DNA from: Ruegeria aquimaris
GTDB taxonomy: Bacteria; Pseudomonadota; Alphaproteobacteria; Rhodobacterales; Rhodobacteraceae
NCBI RefSeq assembly: GCF_025751555.1
Contig: NZ_JAOWLB010000017.1
Span: 1 to 64,000 of the forward strand
Reading direction: 5' to 3'
Length of the DNA stretch: 64,000 bases
This document shows, piece after piece, positions 15,517 to 24,242 of the stretch. Under the pieces are notes generated by a model that saw only the letters and a program-made list of their open reading frames with translations, searched no databases and was not told the DNA's origin. Every line of letters starts with the position of its first letter. Position 1 is the stretch's first letter. The translations under genes and the position numbers were made by a program.

Positions 15517-17685
15517 TCACTCCGCAGCCATCATCGATGCATCATCACCCGGCAGGTCAGCGGTTAGGAAGGCGGGAAGGCCGACATCCTCGGTCTGGCC
15601 GGCGTCGGAAACGGGCGCAGACGCCCCCCGCCCTTCCGCCTCGTCGAGTGCTGCCAGATCGTGACGGCGAAGAACCTCCGGCAACCAGCCGCTGCCTTTC
15701 AGCAGACGCTCGGCTTCGGTCGCCATCTCGCCCTTCTTCAGGTGATCGAGGAGTTGCGCCGTCCCCTCCCCCTTCGCCTCGCGCACGGCCTCGAGGATCC
15801 GGGCCTTGGGCACACGGTTCAGATAAGTATCGACCGTCGGCTCCCAGCCCGCCTCGACCATGTCGAGATCGACCGCCTGTGCGACCAAGTCGGACTGGGT
15901 CATCCGCCTGGTCAAACCGCCGGCGGAGATACCGGCACCATAAGGGTTCACCTTCTCGTGGAGCGCGTTGATCCCGAAGCTGAGGCAATGCGCGAGCAGG
16001 GACAGCCGGCTCGGCTGATCAAGGGAGGTCAGGTAGTCCCAGAGCGCGGCATCGTCGTCGAGCGGCAAGTCGGCCTCCCATTCCGCGTGGCGATCGTCCA
16101 ACAGCTTGGCCACCACGCTGTCCTTCAGATCGCTCGCCTGCGCCGACATGTAGACGTGACGCACCGAAGCCTCGAGGCAGCTGCCGGCCGAACTGGACGT
16201 CCGGAAGGTGTCGCAGACAAGCTTCAGGAGCAGCAAGGTCAGGGCGACGTCAGGCGAGCGCCCGACAGCTTCCCGCAATGCCAGGGTGCGGTGCGCCGTC
16301 AGTTCCATGACCAACCGCTCGGGCAAGGGCTTCAACGCACCATCGTCCTCGTCGTCGGGCACGTTGGCGGCAAGCGCCTGACCGGCAGAGGTGATCACCG
16401 TGCCATGGCCGACACCATCCGCGCTGCTCGCAGCCGAAAGCTCAGTGCCCTGCCCGTCTGCTGCCGGTTCACCGCTGTGGACATCGGCGTCTTCCCGTGG
16501 CTCATCCTCGGGCCGCACAAAGCCCCGATAGACGGCAAGCTCGCCAAAGCGGTCAAGCGTCACGAAAGCCCCTGCCCGTGCGATCTCCACATCGTCGAAG
16601 ATCAGCGGCCGGGCCTCGAGCTTCTCCATCGCGACTTCCAACGCGCCAAGGCGCGCGTCGATCTCTTCGGGGAATTCATCCTGGCCCTCGTATTCCTCCT
16701 CGAGCGCCCGGTACTCGGCAAGCAGCTTGGCATGGGCCGCGCCTTCGTCATCCGTCATCGGCGCTGGATCTCCGCTCAGTCGCCGCAAACCGTGGCTGTA
16801 GCCATAGGGCAGGTCGAGCGAGACCTCGATCCATTTCCAGCCCTCGGGCGCGATGGCTTCGGCTTCAGCCTGAAGCTTCTCGCTGACCAGGCGATCAAGC
16901 AAGGCAGGGTCTTCCAGCCAACCGCCGTCGTCACCCTGGAAAAGGTCGTGCAACATGGTGCCGCCAGCCATCTCGTACGCCTCGATGCCGACAAAGACGG
17001 CACGACGGTCAGAGGCGCGCACCGAGGTTTCCGTCAGCATCCGCCGGATCTGATAGGGTTCCTTGTTCCACGACGACCGGATCGCCTCCCAGACCTGAAC
17101 CTGACGCTCGTGATCCGGATTGACGGTGAAGGCCATCAGCTGCTCCAGCGTCATTTCATCCTCGGCATAAAGTTCGAGCAGGGCAGGGGCCACGGCGGCG
17201 AGTTTCAGGCGCTGTTTCACCACCTGCGGCGTGACGAAGAAGGCGGCTGCGATCTCTTCATCGCCTTGACCCTTCTCCCGAAGCGCCACGAAGGCGCGGA
17301 ACTGGTCGAGCGGATGCAGGGCTGCGCGCTGCATGTTCTCAGCGAGCGAGTCGTCTTCGGCGAGGATCGCGGAAGTGGCATCCCGCACGATGCAGGGAAT
17401 GGGCGTGGTCTTGGCCAGGCGTTTCTGCTTCACCAGGAGAGACAAGGCCTGGAAACGCCGACCGCCCGCGGGGATCTCGAACTCACCGGTCTCGGACCCA
17501 TCCTCGGCCAGAACGGGCCGGACGCTCAAGCTTTGCAGCAACCCGCGGCGGGCGATGTCTTCGGCCAATTCCTCGACCGAGATGCCGGCCTTGATGCGCC
17601 GGACGTTGGATTGGCTCAGCACGAGCTTGTCGAAGGGAATGTCCCGGGACGGGGACAGGGTGACTTTCTGGGCAGATTTCGCCAT
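15517..17685 (-). CDS. Large ParB/Spo0J-family protein
   Basis: A 722-residue cytoplasmic protein. Residues about 10-120 form a ParB N-terminal domain (IPFDKLVLSQSNVRR, AGGRRFQAL, AENMQRAALHPLDQFRAF), followed by a KorB-type HTH (DEEIAAAFFVTPQVVKQRLKLA). The remaining 500 residues are unique, with acidic stretches and a conserved helical C-terminus. It is far longer than partition ParBs (about 300 residues). The replicon has its own RepA/RepB, so this protein is probably not its centromere protein; similar large ParB-like proteins occur in leading or backbone regions of Rhodobacterales plasmids. The start at 17685 is chosen because MAKSAQKVTLSPSRDIPF begins the family. Two parS-like palindromes lie between it and repC. 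Confidence 0.8.
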   Translation of the reverse strand: MAKSAQKVTLSPSRDIPFDKLVLSQSNVRRIKAGISVEELAEDIARRGLLQSLSVRPVLAEDGSETGEFEIPAGGRRFQALSLLVKQKRLAKTTPIPCIVRDATSAILAEDDSLAENMQRAALHPLDQFRAFVALREKGQGDEEIAAAFFVTPQVVKQRLKLAAVAPALLELYAEDEMTLEQLMAFTVNPDHERQVQVWEAIRSSWNKEPYQIRRMLTETSVRASDRRAVFVGIEAYEMAGGTMLHDLFQGDDGGWLEDPALLDRLVSEKLQAEAEAIAPEGWKWIEVSLDLPYGYSHGLRRLSGDPAPMTDDEGAAHAKLLAEYRALEEEYEGQDEFPEEIDARLGALEVAMEKLEARPLIFDDVEIARAGAFVTLDRFGELAVYRGFVRPEDEPREDADVHSGEPAADGQGTELSAASSADGVGHGTVITSAGQALAANVPDDEDDGALKPLPERLVMELTAHRTLALREAVGRSPDVALTLLLLKLVCDTFRTSSSAGSCLEASVRHVYMSAQASDLKDSVVAKLLDDRHAEWEADLPLDDDAALWDYLTSLDQPSRLSLLAHCLSFGINALHEKVNPYGAGISAGGLTRRMTQSDLVAQAVDLDMVEAGWEPTVDTYLNRVPKARILEAVREAKGEGTAQLLDHLKKGEMATEAERLLKGSGWLPEVLRRHDLAALDEAEGRGASAPVSDAGQTEDVGLPAFLTADLPGDDASMMAAE

Positions 17686-17796
17686 CAGATCTTCTCCACG
17701 ACGGGCGCCGGAAGCCACTCTTCCGATCTCACTTCCCGTCACCCCTCCAACCAACAAACCTTTCCCTCTCCTGTTCTGACACTCCCGAGACAGGAC

Positions 17797-17812
17797 CTTA
17801 ACAGCTGTTAAG
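17797..17812. promoter_or_regulatory. parS-like 16-bp palindrome, copy 1
   Basis: The perfect palindrome CTTAACAGCTGTTAAG matches the internal positions of the repABC centromere consensus GTTNNCNGCNGNNAAC; only the outermost base pair differs (C/G instead of G/C). It sits between repC and the ParB-like gene, a known position for parS. RepB is the expected ligand. Confidence 0.65.
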
Positions 17813-17854
17813 TCGTCAGTCCCGAGGTGGCGGAACAGTACGCAGTCTCTCAAC

Positions 17855-17870
17855 CTTAACAGCTGTTAAG
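17855..17870. promoter_or_regulatory. parS-like 16-bp palindrome, copy 2
   Basis: An identical second copy of CTTAACAGCTGTTAAG begins 58 bp from the first and overlaps the repC stop codon (17866-17868). Two identical copies in a non-coding gap argue against chance. Confidence 0.65.
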
Positions 17871-19077
17871 CTGCAGATCGTCGTCCAATCAATGCCATGA
17901 CCATCGGCCCACAGGAAAACTCACCGGCCACAGCTTTGGCAGTCAGAGCTCGCAAGTATCCACCAGGCGATCTGATGTCCTCAAAGCGTTCCAGCATGGC
18001 AGAAACGACGATCGACGCTTGCTCCGGACCCATGAACCGCTGCGCTTCTTCCCATGCAGACGCACTGATCCCCATAGCTGGTCGCACATGGCATGCTGCA
18101 TCGAAAAGCTGGTGCCAATGCCGGATTTCGCCTTGGTAGAAGGTCTTGAGCGAGGGACATGCTGCGATCACCAGGTGCAGCGGGATCTTTGGCAGGTGTC
18201 TTGTGTCCTGTTCATCGACGTCAGCCACGGGCTCATCCCTGTCCACATCTGGCACGCCGGCCGCCGCCCCGCTTTTTTCTAAAGCAGGTTCAAGATCTAT
18301 AGATTCTTTATTTGAATTATGATGGTGACGCTCAGATCGAGCATCATTGGTGTTCATTTCTTCTGTTTCAGAGCCATCAATGATGTTGCGTGCCTGGTCG
18401 AGGAGAGCTTCAAGATCGGCTCGATATGCCGCGAGGTCCTCAATTGAAAGCTTACGGCGAAGCGCGCGCGCTGTGAGGATAGCCTTGTCACGAAGCTGGT
18501 CCCAGATGCCTAGGCCTGGCTGCATCTCGTCTCCGAACTCCGCGAGAGCCGCGAGATCACGCCGCATGAGGCTTACAACCTCTCTCAGACGCCTGACGCG
18601 CTCCTCAGCCTCACGTACGGCCTCTGCGGCCCGTGCTATCTCCTCGGATTGGCAGTAGAGCGGGGAAAGATCGAAGCCAAAGGCGACGCGCTCTTCGCCG
18701 TGCTTGCGGACGTAGCGCTTTCCATTGGGGCTATCACGCCGCTGGAGCAAGCCAGCCTCGACAAGACGCGCGAGGTGACGACGCATCGTGGAGCAGGGCA
18801 TACCATTCAGGCGCTCACAGATCGCCTTGTTCGAGGGGAAGACTACCATCTCGGCGTTCCCGCCAAGTGCATCGTCTGGAAAGAAGCTGAGGAGACCCTG
18901 CAAAACAGTCAAATCACGTTCTGACACGCCAAAGGCCGCTTGCGCCTTGGAGAGCTCGCGCAGGAGTTCCCACTTGTTGACGGGTCTGCCCGGAACAGAA
19001 GCCTCGGGTCGCTCAATCACGCGCAGATGGGCGTGCGAGATCGGCCGCATAAACGGCGAAATCGGTGTGTACTCCAT
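17866..19077 (-). CDS. repC: Plasmid replication initiator RepC
   Basis: A 403-residue RepC of a repABC plasmid. The N-terminal winged helix segments are clear (LLRELSKAQAAFGVSERDLTVLQ, CERLNGMPCSTMRRHLARLVEAGLL, DSPNGKRYVRK). After an acidic linker comes the conserved C-terminus (IPLHLVIAACPSLKTFY, WEEAQRFMGPEQASIV, SPGGYLRALTAKAVAGEFS). RepC initiates replication at an origin normally inside its own gene; an AT-rich stretch at about 18281-18340 fits. The ATG at 19077 is used; an in-frame GTG four codons upstream (19089) is an alternative. It is last in the repABC operon, with an antisense RNA in front of it. Confidence 0.9.
   Translation of the reverse strand: MEYTPISPFMRPISHAHLRVIERPEASVPGRPVNKWELLRELSKAQAAFGVSERDLTVLQGLLSFFPDDALGGNAEMVVFPSNKAICERLNGMPCSTMRRHLARLVEAGLLQRRDSPNGKRYVRKHGEERVAFGFDLSPLYCQSEEIARAAEAVREAEERVRRLREVVSLMRRDLAALAEFGDEMQPGLGIWDQLRDKAILTARALRRKLSIEDLAAYRADLEALLDQARNIIDGSETEEMNTNDARSERHHHNSNKESIDLEPALEKSGAAAGVPDVDRDEPVADVDEQDTRHLPKIPLHLVIAACPSLKTFYQGEIRHWHQLFDAACHVRPAMGISASAWEEAQRFMGPEQASIVVSAMLERFEDIRSPGGYLRALTAKAVAGEFSCGPMVMALIGRRSAA
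18281..18340. other. AT-rich segment within repC, probable oriV
   Basis: A roughly 60-bp AT-rich block in the otherwise GC-rich repC, encoding the poorly conserved linker of the protein. In repABC plasmids the origin has been mapped to an AT-rich region inside repC. Placement here is by analogy. Confidence 0.45.
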
Positions 19078-19162
19078 GAAAACGTTCACGAAGGCAAAAT
19101 TTCTACGGCCCGCGAATCGCTTTGCGCTTGCGGGGTAGGGGCCAGAACGCTACATTCAGAAG

Positions 19163-19254
19163 TGCGAAAACTGAGATTTTGTAGCGGGCTGATCCCGGTG
19201 CGAAACCTTACAAAGGTCTCGTGAAGCTAGCTTCTCGGGGCCTTTTTCTTTTTT
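19163..19254 (+). ncRNA. repABC antisense regulatory RNA (ctRNA, inc-alpha)
   Basis: The repB-repC gap carries, opposite to the operon, a promoter (TTGCGG at 19128-19133, 17-bp spacer, TACATT at 19151-19156). About 90 nt downstream is a strong terminator: a 14-bp stem at 19215-19242 with arms built on GAAGCT/AGCTTC, followed by TTTTTCTTTTTT. This is the position and layout of the small antisense RNA that limits repC translation and sets copy number and incompatibility in repABC plasmids. The transcript ends are estimates. Confidence 0.65.
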
Positions 19255-19291
19255 GCCTGTATCGTGCCTCCTTCTTGTTGGTTGCTCTTCC

Positions 19292-20221
19292 TCAGTCTTC
19301 TGAACGCTTCCAGCGCTCATGAAGCTCGGTAATCAGCTTTGAGGCATTGCCCTCCAACCAGCTGACAAATTCAGGTTCATCCGTAGTCAGATCGAGTTTT
19401 AGCTGCTTGCCTTGGCGACCGGTCTTGACTGTCGCAGCTCCGACACCGGGGATCGCCAAAGCAGGCACGCCCTTTCTAGACGGGTTTGCTTTCTTCTCTG
19501 GACTCTTCGCAGCTGCCAGAACTGCGAGAAACGCACGCTCAGAAACCTCATCGACCGAGCCGGAACTTTCGGACTTGGCTGCATGAGCTACGGCTTGCAG
19601 TTGGTCTCGATCACCGTCGTAGGCACCCAAAGCCTTTTTGAGCTCTTCCCATCTCGGGCGACCAATCCCGGGAGCTGCACCAATTGCCTGGATGAGTTCC
19701 TCGCCGACTGTCCGAACGACACTCAAGAGTTGTGAAACCCCAGCTTCGTGGAGGTTAAGGACCTCGGCGACACCTCGATTGGTGCGCTCAGCCCCTTCCA
19801 AATGGTCACCGTCCAGAAGCGCCGTCGCAACAAGCGCCCGTTCAATAAAGCTCAGATCACGACGCTCTTGGTTCTCGAGAAGCTGATCTCGAAGCGCTTG
19901 ATCACCATCAACTTCCGTGACGATGGCTCGAACTTTGATACCGAGTTCGCGACATGCTTCCAGGCGTCTGCGGCCATAGATCAGGTTGTAGCGATCGCCT
20001 TCCAGTGGGCGGACCAAGACAGGCACACGCTGACCGTTCTTGGAGATTGAATTCTTCAGGCCCTCAACTTCAATCTGAAGCCTGTCATCCAATCGTCCTT
20101 CGGTAATAATCTGCGCCGGATCGATCTCAAATACACCGCCACGCAGTCGGCGCCCTTCAAGAGCGTCAGGAGCGTTGCGAAGGGTCTGCAGCGGCAGGCC
20201 AAGTTTAGGCTTTCTTGCCAT
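19292..20221 (-). CDS. repB: Plasmid partition protein RepB
   Basis: A 309-residue ParB-family centromere-binding protein of repABC type. It starts MARKPKLGLPLQTLRN. The ParB N-terminal domain includes GQRVPVLVRPLEGDRYNLIYGRRRLEA and LLENQERRDLSFIERAL, followed by an HTH (NRGVAEVLNLHEAGVSQLLSV) and a C-terminal dimer region. The start at 20221 lies inside the end of repA (17-bp overlap), the usual translational coupling; the longer frame to 20260 overlaps repA further without a site. The likely targets are the palindromes at 17797 and 17855. Confidence 0.9.
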   Translation of the reverse strand: MARKPKLGLPLQTLRNAPDALEGRRLRGGVFEIDPAQIITEGRLDDRLQIEVEGLKNSISKNGQRVPVLVRPLEGDRYNLIYGRRRLEACRELGIKVRAIVTEVDGDQALRDQLLENQERRDLSFIERALVATALLDGDHLEGAERTNRGVAEVLNLHEAGVSQLLSVVRTVGEELIQAIGAAPGIGRPRWEELKKALGAYDGDRDQLQAVAHAAKSESSGSVDEVSERAFLAVLAAAKSPEKKANPSRKGVPALAIPGVGAATVKTGRQGKQLKLDLTTDEPEFVSWLEGNASKLITELHERWKRSED

Positions 20222-21398
20222 TCCGCCCCCATGTGTTCTGGATGATTTCAGCGATCTCATCGTTCACTGCGTTCATGGATTCGATCGCACGATCAAACGT
20301 CTGACGCGTGAAGTCCTTCTTGTCAGCTTCGTAGAGCGTTTGCTTGGTCAAGCCGGCATCAGAAATTGCGGTCGATTCAACCATGTGATTGGTCAGGACC
20401 GACCTCCCGAACAGTCCGCGAATGAAAGCGATGACTTCGGTTTGTGGCGCGTCGCCGACTTTGTATCGCGTTGGCAAAAAACGCAGCCAATCGAAGCGCA
20501 GATTTGCGCCTGCATCCCTGATCACTCCTAGGAGATCCGCGGTCATTCGCAGGAATTGGGACATCGACATGAGGTCAAGCATCTGCGGGTGAACCGTCAC
20601 GAGGACACCCGAGGACGCGGAAAGTGCTGACATCGTCAAGAAACCAAGCTGCGGCGGGCAGTCGATCACAACAACGTCGTAGTTCGCTTCAACACTATCG
20701 AGTGCGTCATGAACTCTCGCGAAGAATGCTTTCGCTCCGCCTCGCTGGATAGCAGCAGGCGTCTCGTGCTCGAACTCCATGAGTTCAAGGTTGCCCGGGA
20801 TAAGATCAAGGCCGCGGATGTAGGTCTTGCGGATCACTTCGGCGATCGGAACCGGATCGTCATAGCGAACGGCATCATAGAGGGTTCCGCCCTCCATAAG
20901 GTCGAGTTCTGGCTGGATTCCGTGAAGAGCCGAAAGAGATGCTTGGGGGTCGAGATCGATCGCAAGAACCCTGTACCCCTTGAGCGCCAAGCGCTGAGCG
21001 AGGTGAGCAGACGTCGTCGTTTTGCCGGACCCGCCCTTGAAGTTCACCACTGAAATAACTTGAAGCTCGTCACCGTCGCGGCGCCCAGGCACGTAAGTTC
21101 CAGACTTTTTTGCGTTTCCTTCAAGCGTCTGCCGGATTTCCCAGATATCGTCGAGCGTATAGCGACGATGACTTCCAGCCGTCGTCTCAACGTCAACGAT
21201 CTTTCCTTCTCGATGAAGCTTCCGAAGATAGGTATGGTCGACGCCAAGGAGCTCAGCAGCTTCGCCGCTGGTCAAAGTGCGCATCACTTTCTTTGCATCC
21301 GGAGGGAAGTGTGCGGCGCGCTGAGCATGCAGGTTCGACGCGAGAAGTTCCGCGTAGTGCCCGATGGCGATGTCTAGATCCTGCTCTACTTCGCTCAT
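20205..21398 (-). CDS. repA: Plasmid partition ATPase RepA
   Basis: A 397-residue ParA-family ATPase. Residues 40-90 carry a MerR-like HTH (LTSGEAAELLGVDHTYLRKLHREGKI) typical of type Ia ParA/RepA. A deviant Walker A follows at 119-130 (NFKGGSGKTTTS), then DLDPQASLS and VVIDCPPQLGFL. It drives plasmid segregation with RepB and represses its own operon. It is first gene of repABC; its promoter should lie in the 134-bp gap before the recombinase gene. Confidence 0.92.
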   Translation of the reverse strand: MSEVEQDLDIAIGHYAELLASNLHAQRAAHFPPDAKKVMRTLTSGEAAELLGVDHTYLRKLHREGKIVDVETTAGSHRRYTLDDIWEIRQTLEGNAKKSGTYVPGRRDGDELQVISVVNFKGGSGKTTTSAHLAQRLALKGYRVLAIDLDPQASLSALHGIQPELDLMEGGTLYDAVRYDDPVPIAEVIRKTYIRGLDLIPGNLELMEFEHETPAAIQRGGAKAFFARVHDALDSVEANYDVVVIDCPPQLGFLTMSALSASSGVLVTVHPQMLDLMSMSQFLRMTADLLGVIRDAGANLRFDWLRFLPTRYKVGDAPQTEVIAFIRGLFGRSVLTNHMVESTAISDAGLTKQTLYEADKKDFTRQTFDRAIESMNAVNDEIAEIIQNTWGRNGKKA

Positions 21399-21532
21399 GT
21401 CTGCCCCGATCCGTGGGCGCGTTTTTTATGTGACCGCGCGTTATTTTTCGAGACTATTGCCCGGCCAACCAGATTCGTGCAAGCACTTTCTAGATTTAGT
21501 GGCAATCGGTTAGGCCAACACAAGTGTGATCC

Positions 21533-22414
21533 TCAGAGGAGCCCCAGCTTTTCAGCACGCTCCAGCAGCATTCTGACTGAGGAAGGCTGCCAGCTGGTGC
21601 GACCGCGAGGGGTGCGCTCACGCATGGATTCCAGTCGGTCGCAGATTGCCTGCAAGGTAATCTCGGGGTCAGCACCTTTGATTGCGGCGACAATCGCAGG
21701 CAGGCGATCGTCGGTTTCGCGACGTCCAGCGCGTCCAAGCACTTCAGCGGGCAGGAATCCGTCCGCCACGTATGCCTTCACGGCGCGGAGCAGGCGGCTT
21801 TGCGTCCAGCGCCGATCATGGGGCAGGGGGCCATTGATGATCCGCAGGACGTCTTCCCAAGCCATATCGGGGCGCAAACGGCGCACATGGGGCACCCAAT
21901 CCTGCGCAGTTTCGTTCAAGCGCTCCATGTAGCCGTCCTGCCGCGCCAGCCGCACCTTGCGCAGCGCTTCAGGGTCCTTGGCGCGAAGACCTGGGTTGCC
22001 GCCGACGCGGCCCTTTGAGCGTGCCGAGGCAAGTCCGGCTTTGGTACGCTCGCGGATCAGGGCGCGTTCGAACTCAGCCGCAGCGCCCAGAACCTGCAGC
22101 GTGAACTTGCCCTGCGGGGATGCGGTGTCGATGGGGTCCTGCAGGGAGCGGAAGAAGGCGCCCTTGGCCTCCAAACGCTCAATCACCTCGAGAAGGTGAG
22201 ACAGAGACCGCGCAAGCCGGTCGATCCGAACGACGACCAGCGTATCGCCCTGGCCCACGCGCTCCAGCACGCGTGCCAGCACCGGCCGCGCACGATTGCC
22301 GCCCGAGGCTTGCTCTTCAAAGACCTCAATGCATCCTGCAGACTGCAGGGCCTCAGACTGGGGCAGGGGGGTCTGATCCTCTGTGGAGACGCGCGCATAA
22401 CCTATCAGGGGCAT
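21533..22414 (-). CDS. Serine recombinase (resolvase/invertase family)
   Basis: A 293-residue recombinase. The N-terminal catalytic domain begins MPLIGYARVSTEDQ, with the nucleophile Ser in YARVST, and includes the conserved segments VVRIDRLARSLSHLLEVIERLEAKG and AAAEFERALIRERTKAGLASARSKGR. The C-terminal part (residues 150-293) is longer than the usual resolvase HTH and has two helix-rich repeats. It may resolve plasmid dimers or act at its own res/inversion site; no site was identified. The start at 22414 is the family start. It is divergent from the 22641 gene. Such genes often flank repABC. Confidence 0.88.
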   Translation of the reverse strand: MPLIGYARVSTEDQTPLPQSEALQSAGCIEVFEEQASGGNRARPVLARVLERVGQGDTLVVVRIDRLARSLSHLLEVIERLEAKGAFFRSLQDPIDTASPQGKFTLQVLGAAAEFERALIRERTKAGLASARSKGRVGGNPGLRAKDPEALRKVRLARQDGYMERLNETAQDWVPHVRRLRPDMAWEDVLRIINGPLPHDRRWTQSRLLRAVKAYVADGFLPAEVLGRAGRRETDDRLPAIVAAIKGADPEITLQAICDRLESMRERTPRGRTSWQPSSVRMLLERAEKLGLL

Positions 22415-22612
22415 GAAATCGGGCTCTTTGCAATTTAAGATATTTCTAATAAACGACCGTTTGTAAACGAATGCAAGTAGGTGCTCTCTCGTCGCGTTCA
22501 TCCTAAGACCCTTGGTTCCCTAGCGCTGAGCGCGATCTGAGAGGTTCCGCCGGCAGTCGCGCGAGCGTGCTATATAAAGGGCGTAGGCAACCGCCACAAA
22601 ATCACTTGGGTA

Positions 22613-22640
22613 ATGTGCAAAAAATAAGTATTTTGCACAT
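22613..22640. promoter_or_regulatory. Perfect 10-bp inverted repeat ending at a start codon
   Basis: ATGTGCAAAA, 8 bp, TTTTGCACAT ends one base before the ATG at 22641. The site covers the place of the ribosome-binding site, and a TATATA box lies about 40 bp upstream. This suggests autorepression by the HTH protein it precedes. Confidence 0.6.
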
Positions 22641-23711
22641 ATGAATACGAGAGCCTCTATTTTGACTGATGGTTACGACGACCCCCTCATCACTACCGAG
22701 GAGGATGCAGAGGCTCACGAAAAGGATCTCTGGTTTCTGCCGGGACCATTCGAAGAAGAACCAGATGATTTGCCTCCCGGGCCGCGTGCAGAACCGCCGG
22801 ACACTGCCGTCATCGAAGACTGGGCAAAGGCAGAAGGCGTTCACGCTGCGCGGCTAGCAAAGGTGGCTGGACGCCTGGGAGCTCTGGATGACCGGCTGCT
22901 GCGCGGCCCGGAAGGCTGGCGGCATCGCCTCGCTCTTGTCGAGGCAGCGGCCCTCAGCTGGGTCGCAGGAGATCGGGTGAGTACTGATCGTCTGGCGCTC
23001 TGGGTATCCATGCGGCTGTCAGGTGCACAGGATGACCCAAATGCCTTGGCACGCGTTGGATGGGCTGTTCGGCGCTTGACAGGCGGTCCCGGACCGATGG
23101 CTGACCTGGCCGCTTTTCTGGATCGCCGCGACCCCGAGAACATTGAAGACAGCGCTGAGCGTTTCGAGGATCGCGCGGGTGGGTGGCTGGACGTCATGGC
23201 AGCCGCAAAGGGTCTCCACCCGATCACGCGGGCGTGCATGGGGTATCACCTGTGGAGCTTGGCGGGCCTCGGACGCCACGGCGACCAGATCGAAGCTGCC
23301 GTCACCGCGTCTAGGATCGCGACCAGCGATGGAAGCGGTGCCATCTTCGCGCCGCTCGCTATGGCCGGGGCCGGGGGGCTGCGCGTTTCGGGCTTGCCAC
23401 CCGAGCGTTTGGCCCGCTGGTTGGATGGGATGAACAGCGCAATTCTAACGGCGATGCGAACACTTGATGATATTGAAGTGTGGATCGGGCGGGCAGAAAA
23501 CGTCATGGCGCAATTATCTGGCCGCACGCCGGTTGCCTTGCGAAAGGTTTTCACGGAATGGCCCTTGGTCTCCGCCCCGATGGCTGAGGCCATGACCGGA
23601 GCCAGCCGCGCCGCCGTTCAGCGCAATCTCGCATGGATGGAGGCAAGCGGTTTGATCCGCGAGGTGACGGGGAACGGGAGGTATCGCATGTGGAAAGCTG
23701 ACCTAATATAG
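22641..23711 (+). CDS. DUF1612-like HTH protein
   Basis: A 356-residue soluble protein with an acidic N-terminus, a helical middle (LARLGALDDRLLRGPEGW, ALSWVAGDRV) and a C-terminal winged helix. The C-terminus (PLVSAPMAEAMTGASRAAV ... LIREVTGNGRYRMW) closely resembles the ending of plasmid-borne DUF1612/HTH proteins of Rhizobiales and Rhodobacterales. The function of that family is unknown. It is divergent from the serine recombinase and starts immediately after the inverted repeat at 22613-22640, so it may repress itself. Family link is by C-terminal similarity only. Confidence 0.6.
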   Translation: MNTRASILTDGYDDPLITTEEDAEAHEKDLWFLPGPFEEEPDDLPPGPRAEPPDTAVIEDWAKAEGVHAARLAKVAGRLGALDDRLLRGPEGWRHRLALVEAAALSWVAGDRVSTDRLALWVSMRLSGAQDDPNALARVGWAVRRLTGGPGPMADLAAFLDRRDPENIEDSAERFEDRAGGWLDVMAAAKGLHPITRACMGYHLWSLAGLGRHGDQIEAAVTASRIATSDGSGAIFAPLAMAGAGGLRVSGLPPERLARWLDGMNSAILTAMRTLDDIEVWIGRAENVMAQLSGRTPVALRKVFTEWPLVSAPMAEAMTGASRAAVQRNLAWMEASGLIREVTGNGRYRMWKADLI

Positions 23712-24242
23712 GTCATTTGTCGAGGCTGACACCGGCTTGACCTGGCACGCTTTAGTGCCGCCCCAGATGATCGTTTAAGCCACTTTCCGTTCGAATGCGA
23801 CAAGGCTTTTCCAGCCCAAAGCGTTCGTTAGCCATTCGTCTCACGTTTTTGTGACAATTGATCGCTTGAAGCTCCAGTGGGTGAAGGTTGTAACGGGGCG
23901 AAATAACGGAATGAGAGCCGGAGCCAGAGATGGCATCGTAGCATTTGCGAGTGGCGCAAGTTCCCTGTGCCGTGACGTTCCCGATCTCATGGTCGCGATA
24001 TCGAAGCCGCTGTGCCTAAATTTCCAGACAATCTGCGACTTAACGAATTGTCGCTGCGCAACTTCGGACCAGGTATTGTGCGAGCAGTTTTCTCCTCCCT
24101 AGCAAACTGGAAACTGCAAGGATCGCATGTCTACTTACGAAAATTTGCCCTTGAACCTCTAGCCACTAGAAGTCCTATCTGTTCAAGGAGAACACATACC
24201 GTTCTTGCCATCAATCGCCGGTGAGAACCGAAAGGGTACGAA
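23712..24242. other. Intergenic region with a MerR-type promoter
   Basis: About 530 bp with no supported gene. A short open frame at 24012-24224 matches nothing I recognise. The feature of note is the MerR-type promoter at 24151-24181. The preceding 400 bp may be the boundary between the replicon and the metal-response island. Confidence 0.4.
24151..24181 (+). promoter_or_regulatory. MerR-type promoter P1 (L,D-transpeptidase)
   Basis: TTGAAC, a 19-bp spacer containing the dyad CTCTAG-CCA-CTAGAAG, then TATCTG. The over-long spacer with a central dyad is the signature of promoters activated by MerR proteins. It lies about 60 bp upstream of the ATG at 24243. Confidence 0.8.

Noticed and set aside
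15661-17811. 716-codon plus-strand open frame opposite the ParB-like gene
   Set aside because: It mirrors the real minus-strand ParB-family gene and has no recognisable domain or ribosome site.
24012-24224. 70-codon open frame before the first L,D-transpeptidase
   Set aside because: No recognisable similarity, and it crosses the MerR-type promoter P1.
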